From an unicellular cyanobacterium SU2 (GTDB lineage Bacteria > Cyanobacteriota > Cyanobacteriia > Cyanobacteriales > Microcystaceae): DNA of 64,000 nt. The position numbers and the translations under genes are program-made. Positions within the stretch are counted from its first letter, which is position 1, and each line of letters opens with the position of its first letter. The stretch lies in contig NEED01000082.1 of the NCBI GenBank assembly GCA_002110465.1, positions 62,001 to 126,000 of the forward strand. The letters run 5' to 3'. A model generated the notes under the pieces. It was not told where the DNA came from. It was given only the letters and a program-made list of their open reading frames with translations, and did no database searches. This document shows positions 25,365 through 35,171 of the stretch, piece after piece.

Positions 25365-26175
25365 AGACACGATGTTCGAGAGAAGGCATTTGTCTACGAA
25401 CCTGTTGAATACGGGTGGGGTTAATTTCTGCGATCGCCATTCCTGGTTGTTGTCCAGCATCGTCTAATATTGTCCCCCAAGGATCGATAATGCAAGCATG
25501 GCCATGAGTATAGCGTCGTTCGTAGTGATTTCCGGTTTGAGCCGGGGCAATCACATAACAGGTATTTTCAATCGCTCTAGCTTGAAGTAAAACCTGCCAA
25601 TGATCTTTTCCCGTAAAAGCAGTAAAAGCGGCAGGAATAAAGAGAATATCAGCCCCTTGGTGAGACAGGTGGCGGTAAATTTCAGGAAAGCGGACATCGT
25701 AGCAAATCGAAACCCCTAAATTTCCAAATTCTTCAGAAGGATAAATATTAGGCAAGGTTTGTCCAGCCATTACCGTACTCGACTCCTGATAAGTGTTACC
25801 ATCAGGAACATTGACATCGAACAGATGAACTTTTTGATAACGAGCGACTTCGGTTCCCGTAGAATCAACTAAAATGGCCGTGTTGTAAGCTTTGGTGGAA
25901 TCTCCTTCGACCGGGACGGGAAAACCTCCCCCCAAAATGGTAATTTGAAAGCGTTGTGCCATAGTTTTGAGGAATTTTTGAGATCTTTCATTAATGACTT
26001 CGGCCTTCCTTAATTTTTCTTCTTCTTTCCCCAAAAATGCGAAATTTTCTGGTAGTCCAATTAACTCAGCCCCTCGACGTACAGCCAATTCGATTAGTTC
26101 TTCGGCCTCAGCTAAGTTATTTTCAAGGTTGGGCTGACTGGTCATTTGAATAGCTGCAGCAAGATAGGATTTCAT
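25357..26175 (-). CDS. Carbon-nitrogen hydrolase (Nit2/omega-amidase type)
   Basis: The 272-residue nitrilase-superfamily protein has the Glu-Lys-Cys triad: Glu43 in GLPENFAFLG, Lys in QKVHLFDV, and Cys in VSICYDVRFPEIYR. Sequence style and length suit the Nit1/Nit2 branch that hydrolyses deaminated glutathione or omega-amides in metabolite repair. The precise substrate cannot be told. Confidence 0.9.
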   Translation of the reverse strand: MKSYLAAAIQMTSQPNLENNLAEAEELIELAVRRGAELIGLPENFAFLGKEEEKLRKAEVINERSQKFLKTMAQRFQITILGGGFPVPVEGDSTKAYNTAILVDSTGTEVARYQKVHLFDVNVPDGNTYQESSTVMAGQTLPNIYPSEEFGNLGVSICYDVRFPEIYRHLSHQGADILFIPAAFTAFTGKDHWQVLLQARAIENTCYVIAPAQTGNHYERRYTHGHACIIDPWGTILDDAGQQPGMAIAEINPTRIQQVRRQMPSLEHRVFN

Positions 26176-26251
26176 CAGTTCCGTTAATAATGTTGTAGTA
26201 GATGAACCGTCAACTTTTATTTTAACTTTTAAGGTTCCTTAGATTATTTTT

Positions 26252-26989
26252 TTAAATCCAATCTTGATCTTCTTCTTGATCCAAACTCGAAGACTCTTGA
26301 TCATTGGGATAGGGAGGGGTTAAGATTCGGTAGTTAGCATCATAAACTTGGTCAACTGTTTGGTTTTTTGACCGAGGAGTTTCTGGTTTTTTTGGGGGAG
26401 GTTTGACCGATTCTTGGAAGGGTGGACTGTCTTCGGACTCGCGGAGTTCACGGTAGGTATAGGAATAAACTGAGCCTTCATGAGCGGTTTTTTTCGGGGG
26501 TTGCTGAACCTCAAAATCTGTTGTTTGCTCCTCTCCTTCTTGCAGTTCGCGTTCTAATTTTTCGCGGGTAAATGTGGGTTCTGTTGGTGGTTTTTCAATA
26601 TCCCAACCATCTTCTTCTTCAATTTCTTGCTCAATTCCCTCCCAATTTTTCTGGGGCATTTTTCCCCAGTCAGCTTCTTTTGAAGAGGAAGAAAACTCTG
26701 AGGGCTCAGGGGGTTGAGAAGGGGGTTTAGGAGGTTCTCGACGGGGAGAAGGAGGAGTAAAGGTTCTAGAAGATGATGATGCAGAAAATTGATTGAGAAA
26801 TTGTATGATTAAACTGGTTAAAATTCCTGCAATACTAAACAAAATAACCCCGATTCCGATAGGAAGTTTCAACGTAAATAAAGCGGTTTGGGTATTAACT
26901 CCTAAAAAGTAAAGGTCAATCGGCTGCTGATTTTGGATGAGAAAAACAACGGTTGAAACTAAAATTAATAGCAGAAATAATAACTTCAT
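26252..26989 (-). CDS. LapA-domain membrane protein with charged tail
   Basis: Start at 26989 (MKLLFLLLILVSTVV) gives 245 residues. Two transmembrane helices flank QNQQPIDLYFLGVNTQ, the DUF1049/LapA pattern. Residues 80-245 are Pro-, Ser- and Glu-rich, probably disordered and cytoplasmic. LapA-type proteins in bacteria link to lipopolysaccharide or envelope assembly. It lies 90 nt after recA but is separated by a terminator. Confidence 0.75.
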   Translation of the reverse strand: MKLLFLLLILVSTVVFLIQNQQPIDLYFLGVNTQTALFTLKLPIGIGVILFSIAGILTSLIIQFLNQFSASSSSRTFTPPSPRREPPKPPSQPPEPSEFSSSSKEADWGKMPQKNWEGIEQEIEEEDGWDIEKPPTEPTFTREKLERELQEGEEQTTDFEVQQPPKKTAHEGSVYSYTYRELRESEDSPPFQESVKPPPKKPETPRSKNQTVDQVYDANYRILTPPYPNDQESSSLDQEEDQDWI

Positions 26990-27020
26990 CTTACAGTTTT
27001 TTACGATAAGGTTATTGATC

Positions 27021-27048
27021 AAAAAGGTGGGCAACAGTCTTACCCACC
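27021..27048 (-). terminator. Intrinsic terminator of recA
   Basis: On the minus strand a 9-bp stem (GGTGGGTAA pairing with TTGCCCACC, one G-T pair) is followed by TTTTT. It lies about 30 nt past the recA stop. The stem belongs to the same GTGGGCA hairpin family found at 5981 and 51348. Confidence 0.85.
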
Positions 27049-27079
27049 CCAATTTTAATAGTATTTAACTTAAGTCTTT

Positions 27080-28123
27080 TTATTCTTCTTCATCGGTTTG
27101 GGAAATAGCGAAACTGAGAGAGCCTAATTCAAGTTTTTCTCTAACTTGCTGCTCGATAGTTTCAGCAATTTTGGGATTTTCTTCGAGATACCTAACGGCA
27201 TTATCTCGGCCTTGGGAGATATTATCTCCATTGTAGCTGTACCATGCCCCTTTACGATTAATGACATCGGTTTTTTCAGCTAAATCTAACATACACCCCA
27301 TTTGGGAAATTCCTTGGCCAAAGATAATATCAAATTCAGCGATGCGAAAAGGAGGGGCGACTTTATTTTTAGCAACTTTAACTTTAGCGCGAATTCCATA
27401 CTCTCCTTCGCTACCTTTTTTGAGAGTTTGAATACGGCGAATATCTAAACGGACTGAGGCATAAAATTTAAGGGCATTTCCTCCTGTGGTTACTTCAGGA
27501 CTACCATAGGTTATGCCGATTTTTTGGCGTAGTTGGTTGAGAAAAATGACTACACAGCCGGATTTACCAATATTTCCTGCAATTTTCCGTAACGCTTTAC
27601 TCATGAGACGCGCTTGTAACCCCACTTGGGTATCTCCCATTTCTCCTTCAATTTCCGCACGGGGAACTAAGGCGGCGACAGAGTCTACCACAACAATATC
27701 AACGGCGGCGGATCTAACCAACTGATCGACGATTTCTAAGGCTGATTCTCCCGTATCGGGTTGAGCAACCAGTAAGTTTTCAATATCAACCCCTAACGCT
27801 TGGGAATAGGTGGGATCGAGGGCGTGTTCTGCATCGACGAAAGCGGCTACTCCTCCGGCTTTTTGGACTTCGGCGATCGCATGGAGGGCGAGGGTGGTTT
27901 TCCCAGAACTTTCAGGTCCGTAAATCTCAATAACCCGTCCTTGAGGGAGTCCTCCCCCTAGGGCTAGATCTAAGGTTAATGCACCACTAGGGATGGTTTC
28001 TACCTTCATCCGCGCCGCATCTCCTAGGCGCATAATGGAGCCTTTACCGAAATTTCGTTCAATTTGATTGAGAACTAAGCCTAGGGCTTTCTCTTTGTCA
28101 GGATTATTCGTGATAGTAGCCAT
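27080..28123 (-). CDS. recA: Recombinase RecA
   Basis: The 347-residue protein is RecA: Walker [10 protein letters not shown], the Walker B strand [11 protein letters not shown], the L1 loop region [17 protein letters not shown], the L2 region [21 protein letters not shown], and an acidic tail ending DEEE. It forms the strand-exchange filament and co-operates with RuvC. Length is typical, with no intein. Confidence 0.98.
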   Translation of the reverse strand: MATITNNPDKEKALGLVLNQIERNFGKGSIMRLGDAARMKVETIPSGALTLDLALGGGLPQGRVIEIYGPESSGKTTLALHAIAEVQKAGGVAAFVDAEHALDPTYSQALGVDIENLLVAQPDTGESALEIVDQLVRSAAVDIVVVDSVAALVPRAEIEGEMGDTQVGLQARLMSKALRKIAGNIGKSGCVVIFLNQLRQKIGITYGSPEVTTGGNALKFYASVRLDIRRIQTLKKGSEGEYGIRAKVKVAKNKVAPPFRIAEFDIIFGQGISQMGCMLDLAEKTDVINRKGAWYSYNGDNISQGRDNAVRYLEENPKIAETIEQQVREKLELGSLSFAISQTDEEE

Positions 28124-28428
28124 TAACGCCTCAAAAAGTTTTTATACAACAAGATTATAGTACAAGAATATCTGTCCATTGTAGCTGTTTTTTGTGGCAA
28201 CTGACACAACTATGTCAATTTTGTTATGGTTTTTGTGATTTAAAGTGGGATTGAAGGTGATTATAATCAGTCATCCCATGATTCCTAAAAATCAGAACAT
28301 TGATACCAATAAAAACCTTCTTTTTAGTCATAGCTAATCATCTATAGCTGAACCTTTGCCCACTCTACAAAATGATCAAACTTATTCTTGATTTTCTGTT
28401 AACAAACAGTCTCTCAAACACTACCTAT
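28124..28428. other. Intergenic region upstream of recA
   Basis: About 300 nt of AT-rich DNA lies between recA (leftwards) and the aminopeptidase, whose 3' end is at 28429. Apart from the recA -10 candidate nothing is recognised; no RNA gene or repeat stands out. Confidence 0.4.
28154..28159 (-). promoter_or_regulatory. Candidate -10 element of recA
   Basis: TATAAT on the minus strand lies 31 nt before the recA start. I see no good -35 at 16-18 nt, and no convincing cyanobacterial LexA box. Confidence 0.4.
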
Positions 28429-31011
28429 TTATTCTGGGTTATTTTTAGCTTCTAATTTAGCTAAACGACTTTTGAGATCTTGGTTTTCTTGTTGAAGTTT
28501 TGCTACTTCTTCACGTAAGTCTTTTAAACCTTTATCAGATCCCAATTTTTTCTGTACCTTTTTGATAGCTTCTTCTGCCGCTCGACGAACCCGTCCGTCA
28601 GGGGTTCGATCTGCTAAACTTTGTAAAATACTAATGGCTTTTGGGGTTTCCATTTGTCCTAAAGCATTAGTAACAGCGACTTGGGTTAAGAAGAAATCTT
28701 CTAAGGAAATGGCTTCTAATTGTTCAAGAATTATTTCTAATTTATCAGGGGTTTGTCCTGTTGAAACACCTCCTAAAGCACGGATAGAAGCTAAACGTAA
28801 TGGTTGGGGAATCCCTAGCTTTGTGTATTGAGAAATAATCTCCGCAGCAGTAGCAGAGATTTTTAGTTTACTTAACCCTCCAATTGCCCCTGATCTGACG
28901 ACTTCATTCCATCCTGATCGAGTTTCTAACACCTTTTTTAGTAATTCAATAACTTCAGTTTCTTTCTCTTTTAAATTCCCTGATATGATTGCACCTAAAC
29001 TTCTGGCAGTCGAAGCTTCTACATAATAACTTGCATCTCCTTTTTCTAACTGAGATTTTAGGGTTTTATAGCAGGATAAATTTTTGATTTCACTTAAGCT
29101 TTCAACCACAGCACGACGAACCCTAGCATTATCATTCGTTAATCCCTGAATTAATACTTCTCCTGCTTGATTGAGTTTCACTTTTCCTAACTGTTTAGCT
29201 GCTTCAACTTGTACCCCCCAGAAAGCATCTTGAGTTAAGCTTTCTCCTAATGCTTCAACTGCTTCTAAACCTCCTTTTTTGCCAATGGCTATAGCAGCAT
29301 AAATGCGAGAAATGGGATCAGGGTCATGTTTTAGTTGAGCTTTTAATTCTGCGATCGGATACTCAAATTCAACCGTTTTTAGAAAGTAATTTTCTTGATC
29401 AAAACTAATAAAATCAGGTTTTTTATCTAAAGGCAGGTAAAAACTTTGTTGTTTTTCATGAATACGCAGGGTGAAGGTTTTAGAATTATCGCTTTGGTTA
29501 ATGTAGTTAAAAGCAATGGGAATTTTTAGATCAAACAACTCATTATTTTGACTATCATTATTATCTTTAACCTGTTTCTGTTCAATAGTTAACTTCACTA
29601 AATTATTATCACCATCCCAATTGTAGGAGACTTTATAATCAGGATGTCCTCCTCGAAATACATATTGATCAAACAGGAATAGTAAATTATATCCTGTGGC
29701 TTTTTCAATTGCTCGCAATAAATCAATAGTTTCTACTGTTTTATGGGCATTATCATTAACAAAAGTATGGATTGCTTTATTAAATAATTCATCTCCTAAA
29801 ATACCTCGGATCATGTGATAAACACAAGCCCCTTTTTCATACAAATGGCGATCATAAAGCTCAATTGCTTCTCGATAAATATGGGTGACAATAGGACGAC
29901 GATAACGAGACGAATCCTCTTGTAAATAACTCCTTGCCTCGTTTAATAAATAATAAACTGCGTCATCTTTTCCATATTCATTATCGACCCATAAAACCTC
30001 AGCATAGGAAGCCATTCCTTCTTTGATCCAAGCATGAGACCAATGTTTAATAACGACTAAATCACCAAACCATTGATGTGCCAATTCATGGGCAACTAAA
30101 CTTTCGGTTCTTTGGTTATCAATGGCTGCTCTTTTATCTAATAAACAACGGTCTGTTAACAGAGTAGTTGAGGTATTTTCCATTCCCCCAAAAATAAAGT
30201 CATCAACACACACTTGATCGTATTGAGGATAAGGATAAGTATAACCGAATTTTGAGGAGAAAAACTGAATCATTTGTGGAGTTTTGCCCATGCTTAATTT
30301 AGCCTGTTCTTCCCGTCCTTTCTCCACATAATAATTAACAGGAATTTCATCCCACTTATCCTTAATTTCGCTAAATTCTCCCACTGCTAAGGCCATTAAA
30401 TAAGTTGGGTGAACTTGTTTTTGTGACCAATGATAAATTGTATTTTCTCCAATGGTTTCAGTTCCGACTAATTCGCCATTAGAAATAGCTAAATATTGTT
30501 GAGGAACCTTGACGCGAATTTCAGAGGTTGCTAGTTGTCCTGGGTAGTCAAAACAGGGAAACCAAAAACGAGAGTCTTCGTCTTCTCCTTGAGTCCAAAC
30601 TTGAGTGGGTTTGTTAGGATAGTATTCATCGGGACTGACAAAATATAAACCCCTTTTCGGGTGATTAACTTGATAAGCGATCGCTATTTTTATCGCCTTT
30701 TTTTCAGTAGGTTTTAACAAATTAATAATTAATTTTTCTTGATCATAATCAAAGGGTTGGCTAATGCTATCAATTAAGACTGATTTAATGGTTAAATCTA
30801 CAGCATCCAAGCTTAATTGAGTAATCCCAGGACGGACTGGAGTCAAGGTAATAGTACAAGTTCCCTGAAAACTTTGGTTAGGAATATCTATGGCTAAATC
30901 AAGGAAAATATGGTTAACTTGTCCAGGACGATCAGGGTTATAATTAGGTTTTGCTCCAGGTAACTCAAATTTACGGTTATTATTTTCAGTATCAAATATT
31001 TGAAGGTTCAT
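28429..31011 (-). CDS. M1-family aminopeptidase with C-terminal HEAT repeats
   Basis: The 860-residue zinc peptidase has the exopeptidase motif FGGMENTST and the zinc site HELAHQ with His308, His312 and Glu331 (HExxH-x18-E). After residue 560 come helical HEAT-like repeats (IYAAIAIGKKGGLEAVEALGE, ARVRRAVVESLSEIKN, RLASIRALGG) and a terminal coiled coil (LREEVAKLQQENQDLKSRLA). The HEAT part replaces the usual ERAP1-like domain and probably forms a substrate or partner scaffold. No signal peptide is seen. Confidence 0.9.
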   Translation of the reverse strand: MNLQIFDTENNNRKFELPGAKPNYNPDRPGQVNHIFLDLAIDIPNQSFQGTCTITLTPVRPGITQLSLDAVDLTIKSVLIDSISQPFDYDQEKLIINLLKPTEKKAIKIAIAYQVNHPKRGLYFVSPDEYYPNKPTQVWTQGEDEDSRFWFPCFDYPGQLATSEIRVKVPQQYLAISNGELVGTETIGENTIYHWSQKQVHPTYLMALAVGEFSEIKDKWDEIPVNYYVEKGREEQAKLSMGKTPQMIQFFSSKFGYTYPYPQYDQVCVDDFIFGGMENTSTTLLTDRCLLDKRAAIDNQRTESLVAHELAHQWFGDLVVIKHWSHAWIKEGMASYAEVLWVDNEYGKDDAVYYLLNEARSYLQEDSSRYRRPIVTHIYREAIELYDRHLYEKGACVYHMIRGILGDELFNKAIHTFVNDNAHKTVETIDLLRAIEKATGYNLLFLFDQYVFRGGHPDYKVSYNWDGDNNLVKLTIEQKQVKDNNDSQNNELFDLKIPIAFNYINQSDNSKTFTLRIHEKQQSFYLPLDKKPDFISFDQENYFLKTVEFEYPIAELKAQLKHDPDPISRIYAAIAIGKKGGLEAVEALGESLTQDAFWGVQVEAAKQLGKVKLNQAGEVLIQGLTNDNARVRRAVVESLSEIKNLSCYKTLKSQLEKGDASYYVEASTARSLGAIISGNLKEKETEVIELLKKVLETRSGWNEVVRSGAIGGLSKLKISATAAEIISQYTKLGIPQPLRLASIRALGGVSTGQTPDKLEIILEQLEAISLEDFFLTQVAVTNALGQMETPKAISILQSLADRTPDGRVRRAAEEAIKKVQKKLGSDKGLKDLREEVAKLQQENQDLKSRLAKLEAKNNPE

Positions 31012-31183
31012 AGATTTTGAAGGTAATGACTTTTTAGGCGTTCGACAATAGCTATCTGCTGAATATTATAAACGATGAAAGTTTTCTTTTTCGTCTTATC
31101 AAAACATTTTTTTGTAAAACCTTGTAATTTTTAAAAAGATAAAACTAAAAAATACAATCTTATTGGTACATATTTCTATTAAG

Positions 31184-31471
31184 TTACTGCACAACACAAT
31201 TTTGTATAATCGGTTGACATTCTTCCTGAGAAAACGGTTTAATATCACCTAAGTCAGGATAACTCATTTTACAAAAAAGCCGAAATATTAATGGAGTTGG
31301 GGGTAAGTTAACTCGCTCTACTCTAACATCAATGCTATGAGGTTGGTACTTAACAATTTCAAATACATAATTAATTAAATATTTGGGACAATATCCAAGA
31401 ATATGATGATCTTTTGTTGTTAACATTAAAGCCTTGGAATCATATTCATTTTGAAATTCACAGCCGTTCAT
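31184..31471 (-). CDS. HIRAN-like small protein paired with HipA-like kinase
   Basis: The 95-residue protein has a pattern close to HIRAN domains: NEYDSKALMLTTKD, then HHILGYCPKYLINYVFE, followed by a hydrophobic core (IDVRVERVNLPPTPLIFRLFCK). HIRAN domains bind DNA ends in repair proteins. Its ATG overlaps the last 14 nt of the upstream HipA-like frame, so the two form one translational unit. The frame is intact although its partner is interrupted. Domain call is from pattern, not from a search. Confidence 0.55.
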   Translation of the reverse strand: MNGCEFQNEYDSKALMLTTKDHHILGYCPKYLINYVFEIVKYQPHSIDVRVERVNLPPTPLIFRLFCKMSYPDLGDIKPFSQEECQPIIQNCVVQ

Positions 31472-32291
31472 CAGGAAATGTCCGTAGAATTAAGTTTAGC
31501 TGTTCAGGGAAGATATTTTCAAGACGACTCAGCCAGACTTCTACTGCTTGAGGATAACGGTTAACTACCTCACAGAAAAGCTCAAAAGTCTTATAAGGTT
31601 TTTTATTCTTAACATCTCGATAAAAAGCACATACACATTTGTTCGCATAAGCTTCTACAGAACGAGCTTGACGCTTTTTGTCAGGTAATTCTCTCCCTAA
31701 AGATGAGGCATGATCATAAGTTGGGGCTAAATATAGTATAGTCTCAGTGTTTTGCTTGTGACGAATAAAACCCCAATTTTTATGATGGCGATCGCCATTT
31801 CCAATCCAAGCATCTAACAGTAAATAACCAATAAAAAGATCTGTAGCCTGTTGAATTCCTGTGGAAATTGAGACATTAGGAGGTAAAATAACTTGAGAAT
31901 TTTAAATGACATCAAAAACTAGATCTATCGTATGTTGCGATGCGCCATACTTAACGTAGGTGGGATAATTAGGAACAAGAGAACTCAAAATTTCATTGCC
32001 ATGAATCAAAGTTCCTCCTTGTGGAACAAAATTACGAGAAATAATCCCCAAACGTCCTTCCCATGTTTGTGCCAACTCATAGTAGGCATGAGGTAATGAT
32101 AATAATTCAGATAATTCTGCGGCTATTTTTTCCGCCCAATCTTCTCCTGTATTGTAGCGAGTATACTTATAAAGACAACGACCAAATGTTGGATCTTCAA
32201 ACCAAAACTTTGACTTGCTTCCCATCGTTTCATCCTGGGAAAGTTCGTAAGCATCTTGAGTAATTTGAATCACTTGGAATTTATCCACCAT
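31458..32291 (-). pseudogene. HipA-like kinase interrupted by one in-frame stop
   Basis: A single frame of 278 codons begins MVDKFQVIQITQDAYEL and is broken once, by TAA at 31902-31904, after which the same frame continues. The upstream part has the N-lobe (GRCLYKYT, IAAELSELLSLP). The part after the stop holds the HipA-type catalytic core: LLDAWIGNGDRHHKNWGF and the metal-binding APTYDHASSLGRE. So the ribosome would stop before the catalytic residues. The final codons overlap the HIRAN-like gene. Confidence 0.8.
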
Positions 32292-32348
32292 TGGCTCAAT
32301 ACTTCTCTAATTTTTTTACTCTATCCACTTTTTGAGGTATCTTCTAAT

Positions 32349-33317
32349 TTGCTAAATCAGACCTATTTTATCTCTAAAGGACACAAAATTCAGGGGACTT
32401 TAACCCTACCTAATGAAATCAATAACCCTCCTGCTTGTCTATTCATTGGGGGATCTTTTCCTCAAACTCGTGATGGAAACCTAGATAATTCTAAAACAGA
32501 TTGGTTTCCAGTTTCTTTACCGCAACGAAATCTATTTAGAGATGAAGCTGATCTTTTAGAAAAAATTGGAATTGCTACCTTTCGGTATGATAAAAGAGGA
32601 TGTGGAGAAAGTGAAGGAGATTTTGATAAAATGAGCCTTTTAGACTTATTAGAAGATGCGCGTTCAGCCTTACAGTGGTTAAGAACTATACCAGAAATTG
32701 ATGGAAAGAGAATCGGAATTTTAGGACAAAGTGAAGGAGCGTATATTGCCTTAATGTTAGCAGCAGAAGATCCCAATTTATTGTTTTATATTTGGCAAGG
32801 GGGAATCTATAATAACCTAGAGACCATTCTTCGATGGCAAACTCAAGAATTTTGGAAACTAGACTCTAATTCTATTGCTAATTTCAAAAAAAATATGCCT
32901 TTAATGTATTGGATTTATCGTCAAAGTGATGACCTGTGGCATAATATTAAACAGAATCATACTTATTTTAAACTTGGAGATAAGATTTGGTCAAAAGACT
33001 TTTATCTTCCTCCTTGGAAACAACATCTTGATTATCCTCCATCTCAATTTGCTAACAAAATAAAATGCCCTGTATTACTATTGCATGGAAAATTAGATCA
33101 TAATACTCCTTCTACTGAAGCGTTGCTGATGGAAAAAGCATTAATTGAGTCAGGTAATAAACGAGTTACCACCTATATTTTACCAGGATTAGATCATAGT
33201 TTTAGAAGACTTAGTAACCCCAATGAAGACTTTGTAACCGCTATGGTCAAACCGTTAGATCCTAAAATGTCTCAAGTTCTGGTAAATTGGTTAAAGGACA
33301 ATATTCCCATTCACTAA
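32349..33317 (+). CDS. Alpha/beta hydrolase (dienelactone hydrolase/esterase type)
   Basis: The protein has nucleophile GQSEGAY, acid HGKLDHNTP and His LPGLDHSF of the alpha/beta-hydrolase triad, and a cap segment between (about residues 160-240). The frame is open from 32256 but has no ATG before the fold; TTG 32349 with GAGG at 32334-32337 gives 322 residues and avoids overlap with the divergent HipA-like gene. The start remains uncertain. It is followed 2 nt later by a methyltransferase gene. Confidence 0.75.
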   Translation: MLNQTYFISKGHKIQGTLTLPNEINNPPACLFIGGSFPQTRDGNLDNSKTDWFPVSLPQRNLFRDEADLLEKIGIATFRYDKRGCGESEGDFDKMSLLDLLEDARSALQWLRTIPEIDGKRIGILGQSEGAYIALMLAAEDPNLLFYIWQGGIYNNLETILRWQTQEFWKLDSNSIANFKKNMPLMYWIYRQSDDLWHNIKQNHTYFKLGDKIWSKDFYLPPWKQHLDYPPSQFANKIKCPVLLLHGKLDHNTPSTEALLMEKALIESGNKRVTTYILPGLDHSFRRLSNPNEDFVTAMVKPLDPKMSQVLVNWLKDNIPIH

Positions 33318-33319
33318 TT

Positions 33320-34000
33320 ATGAATCAAGAAACGCGAAAAATTTTAATAGAAAAAGTTCAAAAATTAGCCGCCGAGTCCCAAAAAAATAATGATCCTACA
33401 GGATGGTTTGAAACATTTTATGTTGAAGCGAATGAGGATACATCGAAAATTCCTTGGGCAAAAATGACTCCTCATCCGTCCTTAGAAGATTGGTTAAAAT
33501 ACGCTAACCTTACTGATCAAAAAGTGTTAGTTATTGGGTGTGGATTAGGAGATGATGCCGAAAAATTAGCAGAGATTGGGGCAAAAGTAACCGCTTTTGA
33601 TATTTCTTCTACGGCTATTAATTGGTGTAATCAACGTTTTAAAGAATCATCTGTTAACTATTTAGTAGCTGATTTATTAGCGTTAGATGATAGTTGGAAA
33701 CAATCTTTTGATTTCGTCTTTGAATCACGAACTATTCAAGCATTACCCTTAACCATTAGAAACCAAGTAATAGAGGCGATCGCCAGTTTAGTGTCTCCTG
33801 GAGGGACTTTATTAATTGTTACCCGCTTAAGGGAGACAGAAGCAACCCCAGAAGGACCTCCTTGGCCTGTTTCTGAGTTGGAATTATCCCAGTTACAGAG
33901 GTTCGGGTTTCAAGAAGTTTCTCGTACCCCTTATATTGATGTTAATCAACCCACGATTAAACAATCAAGAATTGAATATAAGTTGATAGTTGATAGTTAA
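33320..34000 (+). CDS. SAM-dependent methyltransferase (thiopurine methyltransferase-like)
   Basis: ATG 33320 (MNQETRKILIEKVQ) gives 226 residues. The class I motifs are clear: VLVIGCGLGDDAEKL for SAM binding, VTAFDISSTAINW for the acidic ribose loop, and VADLLALDDSW. The PWAKMTPHPSLEDWL segment resembles thiopurine methyltransferase relatives. The substrate is unknown. It starts 2 nt after the hydrolase stop, so the two are one operon. The last residues LIVDS are encoded by heptamer repeat units. Confidence 0.85.
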   Translation: MNQETRKILIEKVQKLAAESQKNNDPTGWFETFYVEANEDTSKIPWAKMTPHPSLEDWLKYANLTDQKVLVIGCGLGDDAEKLAEIGAKVTAFDISSTAINWCNQRFKESSVNYLVADLLALDDSWKQSFDFVFESRTIQALPLTIRNQVIEAIASLVSPGGTLLIVTRLRETEATPEGPPWPVSELELSQLQRFGFQEVSRTPYIDVNQPTIKQSRIEYKLIVDS

Positions 34001-34008
34001 TAGTTGAG
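33981..34008. repeat. Heptamer repeats overlapping the methyltransferase stop
   Basis: Units of GTTGATA and GTTAATA type run through the last codons and the stop of the methyltransferase gene. This is the same repeat family as in the cas operon, 24 kb away. Confidence 0.75.
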
Positions 34009-34035
34009 TTATATTTTCTTAGAAAGAATACTCAA

Positions 34036-34725
34036 TTAAATTAAATGACGATAGGAATTAAGAGGTAATCCTGTTCGTATTTGCACGTCAATAACTGATT
34101 TATATCCTCCATTTATTTGTCTTTCTTCAACAATTTTTTGAGCAACTTTTGTATCTAGTCCCTCTTGAATTAATTCTTCTAGAGAATAGGAATTTAAGCG
34201 TCGCCAAGAGACATCAGCTTCTTTATTGATATCGTAGCTAAAAGTAACTAAAGGAGATAGCTTTCTAATATAATTCTCAGGTAAACCTGCTATTTCGTGT
34301 AGTTCTTCAACATGAGTAAATAAATAACCTTGACTGCGAATAGCATCAATATCGTTTGCATAAACAATAGGTAGATCTAGACAGTAAACTAAGTCATCTT
34401 TAGAACAGGTATTAATATCAATTTTTTCTTGAGGGTTTCCACTCAATTTTCTAGTTCTTCTAGCTTTTAAAGAATTTTGATTATTTCCCGATCTTACATC
34501 CCATTGTTTTTTGAGATAAAAAGCTGTCCCAATTTGAGCCAACCAAATTAATAATACAACTTCCGAATATCCCAAAATAAAACTCATAATAACGCTAGTA
34601 ACTCCCAGTCCAATTAAATTATTATTTTTAAATTTATTACCAACATAAGCAATGGCTAATCCCCCAAAAAAAGGAAGAAAAGCAAACCAAAACCATTTAG
34701 GGGAATGATTAGAAAAATTAAACAT
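34036..34725 (-). CDS. Membrane protein with helix-hairpin-helix (ComEA-type) region
   Basis: The first about 75 residues of this 229-residue protein form two or three hydrophobic helices (WFWFAFLPFFGGLAIAYVG, GLGVTSVIMSFILGYSEVVLLIWLAQI). Residues 100-229 hold two helix-hairpin-helix-like units (IDINTCSKDDLVYCLDLP and LIQEGLDTKVAQKIVEERQ). HhH units bind DNA non-specifically in ComEA; here they may serve DNA uptake or another membrane task. It is the last gene of a three-gene minus-strand cluster. Confidence 0.65.
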   Translation of the reverse strand: MFNFSNHSPKWFWFAFLPFFGGLAIAYVGNKFKNNNLIGLGVTSVIMSFILGYSEVVLLIWLAQIGTAFYLKKQWDVRSGNNQNSLKARRTRKLSGNPQEKIDINTCSKDDLVYCLDLPIVYANDIDAIRSQGYLFTHVEELHEIAGLPENYIRKLSPLVTFSYDINKEADVSWRRLNSYSLEELIQEGLDTKVAQKIVEERQINGGYKSVIDVQIRTGLPLNSYRHLI

Positions 34726-34768
34726 AATAACTAGCCAGTATTAAATCAATAGATTTGAGAAATACCTA

Positions 34769-35131
34769 TTAAATAGAATCTAATATTTTTCGACGTTTTT
34801 CTTCAAATTCTTCTGCCGTAATAATACCTTGATCGTATAATTTTTTAAGATTGATTAAAGTTGTGGTTTTATCACTATAAGTTTTATTATTGTCATATTC
34901 AGTCTGAGATTTATGACTAATAAGATAAGCATAATTATATTTAGCATCAAAAGCGTTGTCTGACATGAACACTAATCCTAAAAACTCAAAAAATGAGATA
35001 ATATACGGGATAAATGTCCACGAAAAAAGCAAATATAAGACCCCGGTGCAATTTTCCCCCAAATAAAACTTATGAAGTCCAAAACATCCAGTAAATAAAG
35101 CAAGCAAAGCAGCAACCAATCTGTTTCTCAT
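34769..35131 (-). CDS. TM2-domain protein with SHOCT tail
   Basis: The 120-residue protein starts with a TM2 domain: two hydrophobic helices around FTGCFGLHKFYLGE, as in small membrane proteins of this family. Residues 92-120 form a SHOCT motif (LKKLYDQGIITAEEFEEKRRK), a short oligomerisation module. It lies between two other membrane protein genes on the same strand. Function unknown. Confidence 0.85.
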   Translation of the reverse strand: MRNRLVAALLALFTGCFGLHKFYLGENCTGVLYLLFSWTFIPYIISFFEFLGLVFMSDNAFDAKYNYAYLISHKSQTEYDNNKTYSDKTTTLINLKKLYDQGIITAEEFEEKRRKILDSI

Positions 35132-35171
35132 CTTTTCTCCTTCAATATATTTTTGCTCAAAAAAATATCAG

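Noticed and set aside
28124-28200. LexA (SOS) box upstream of recA
   Set aside because: I looked for the cyanobacterial AGTAC-type palindrome; AGTAC occurs once but its partner half is absent.
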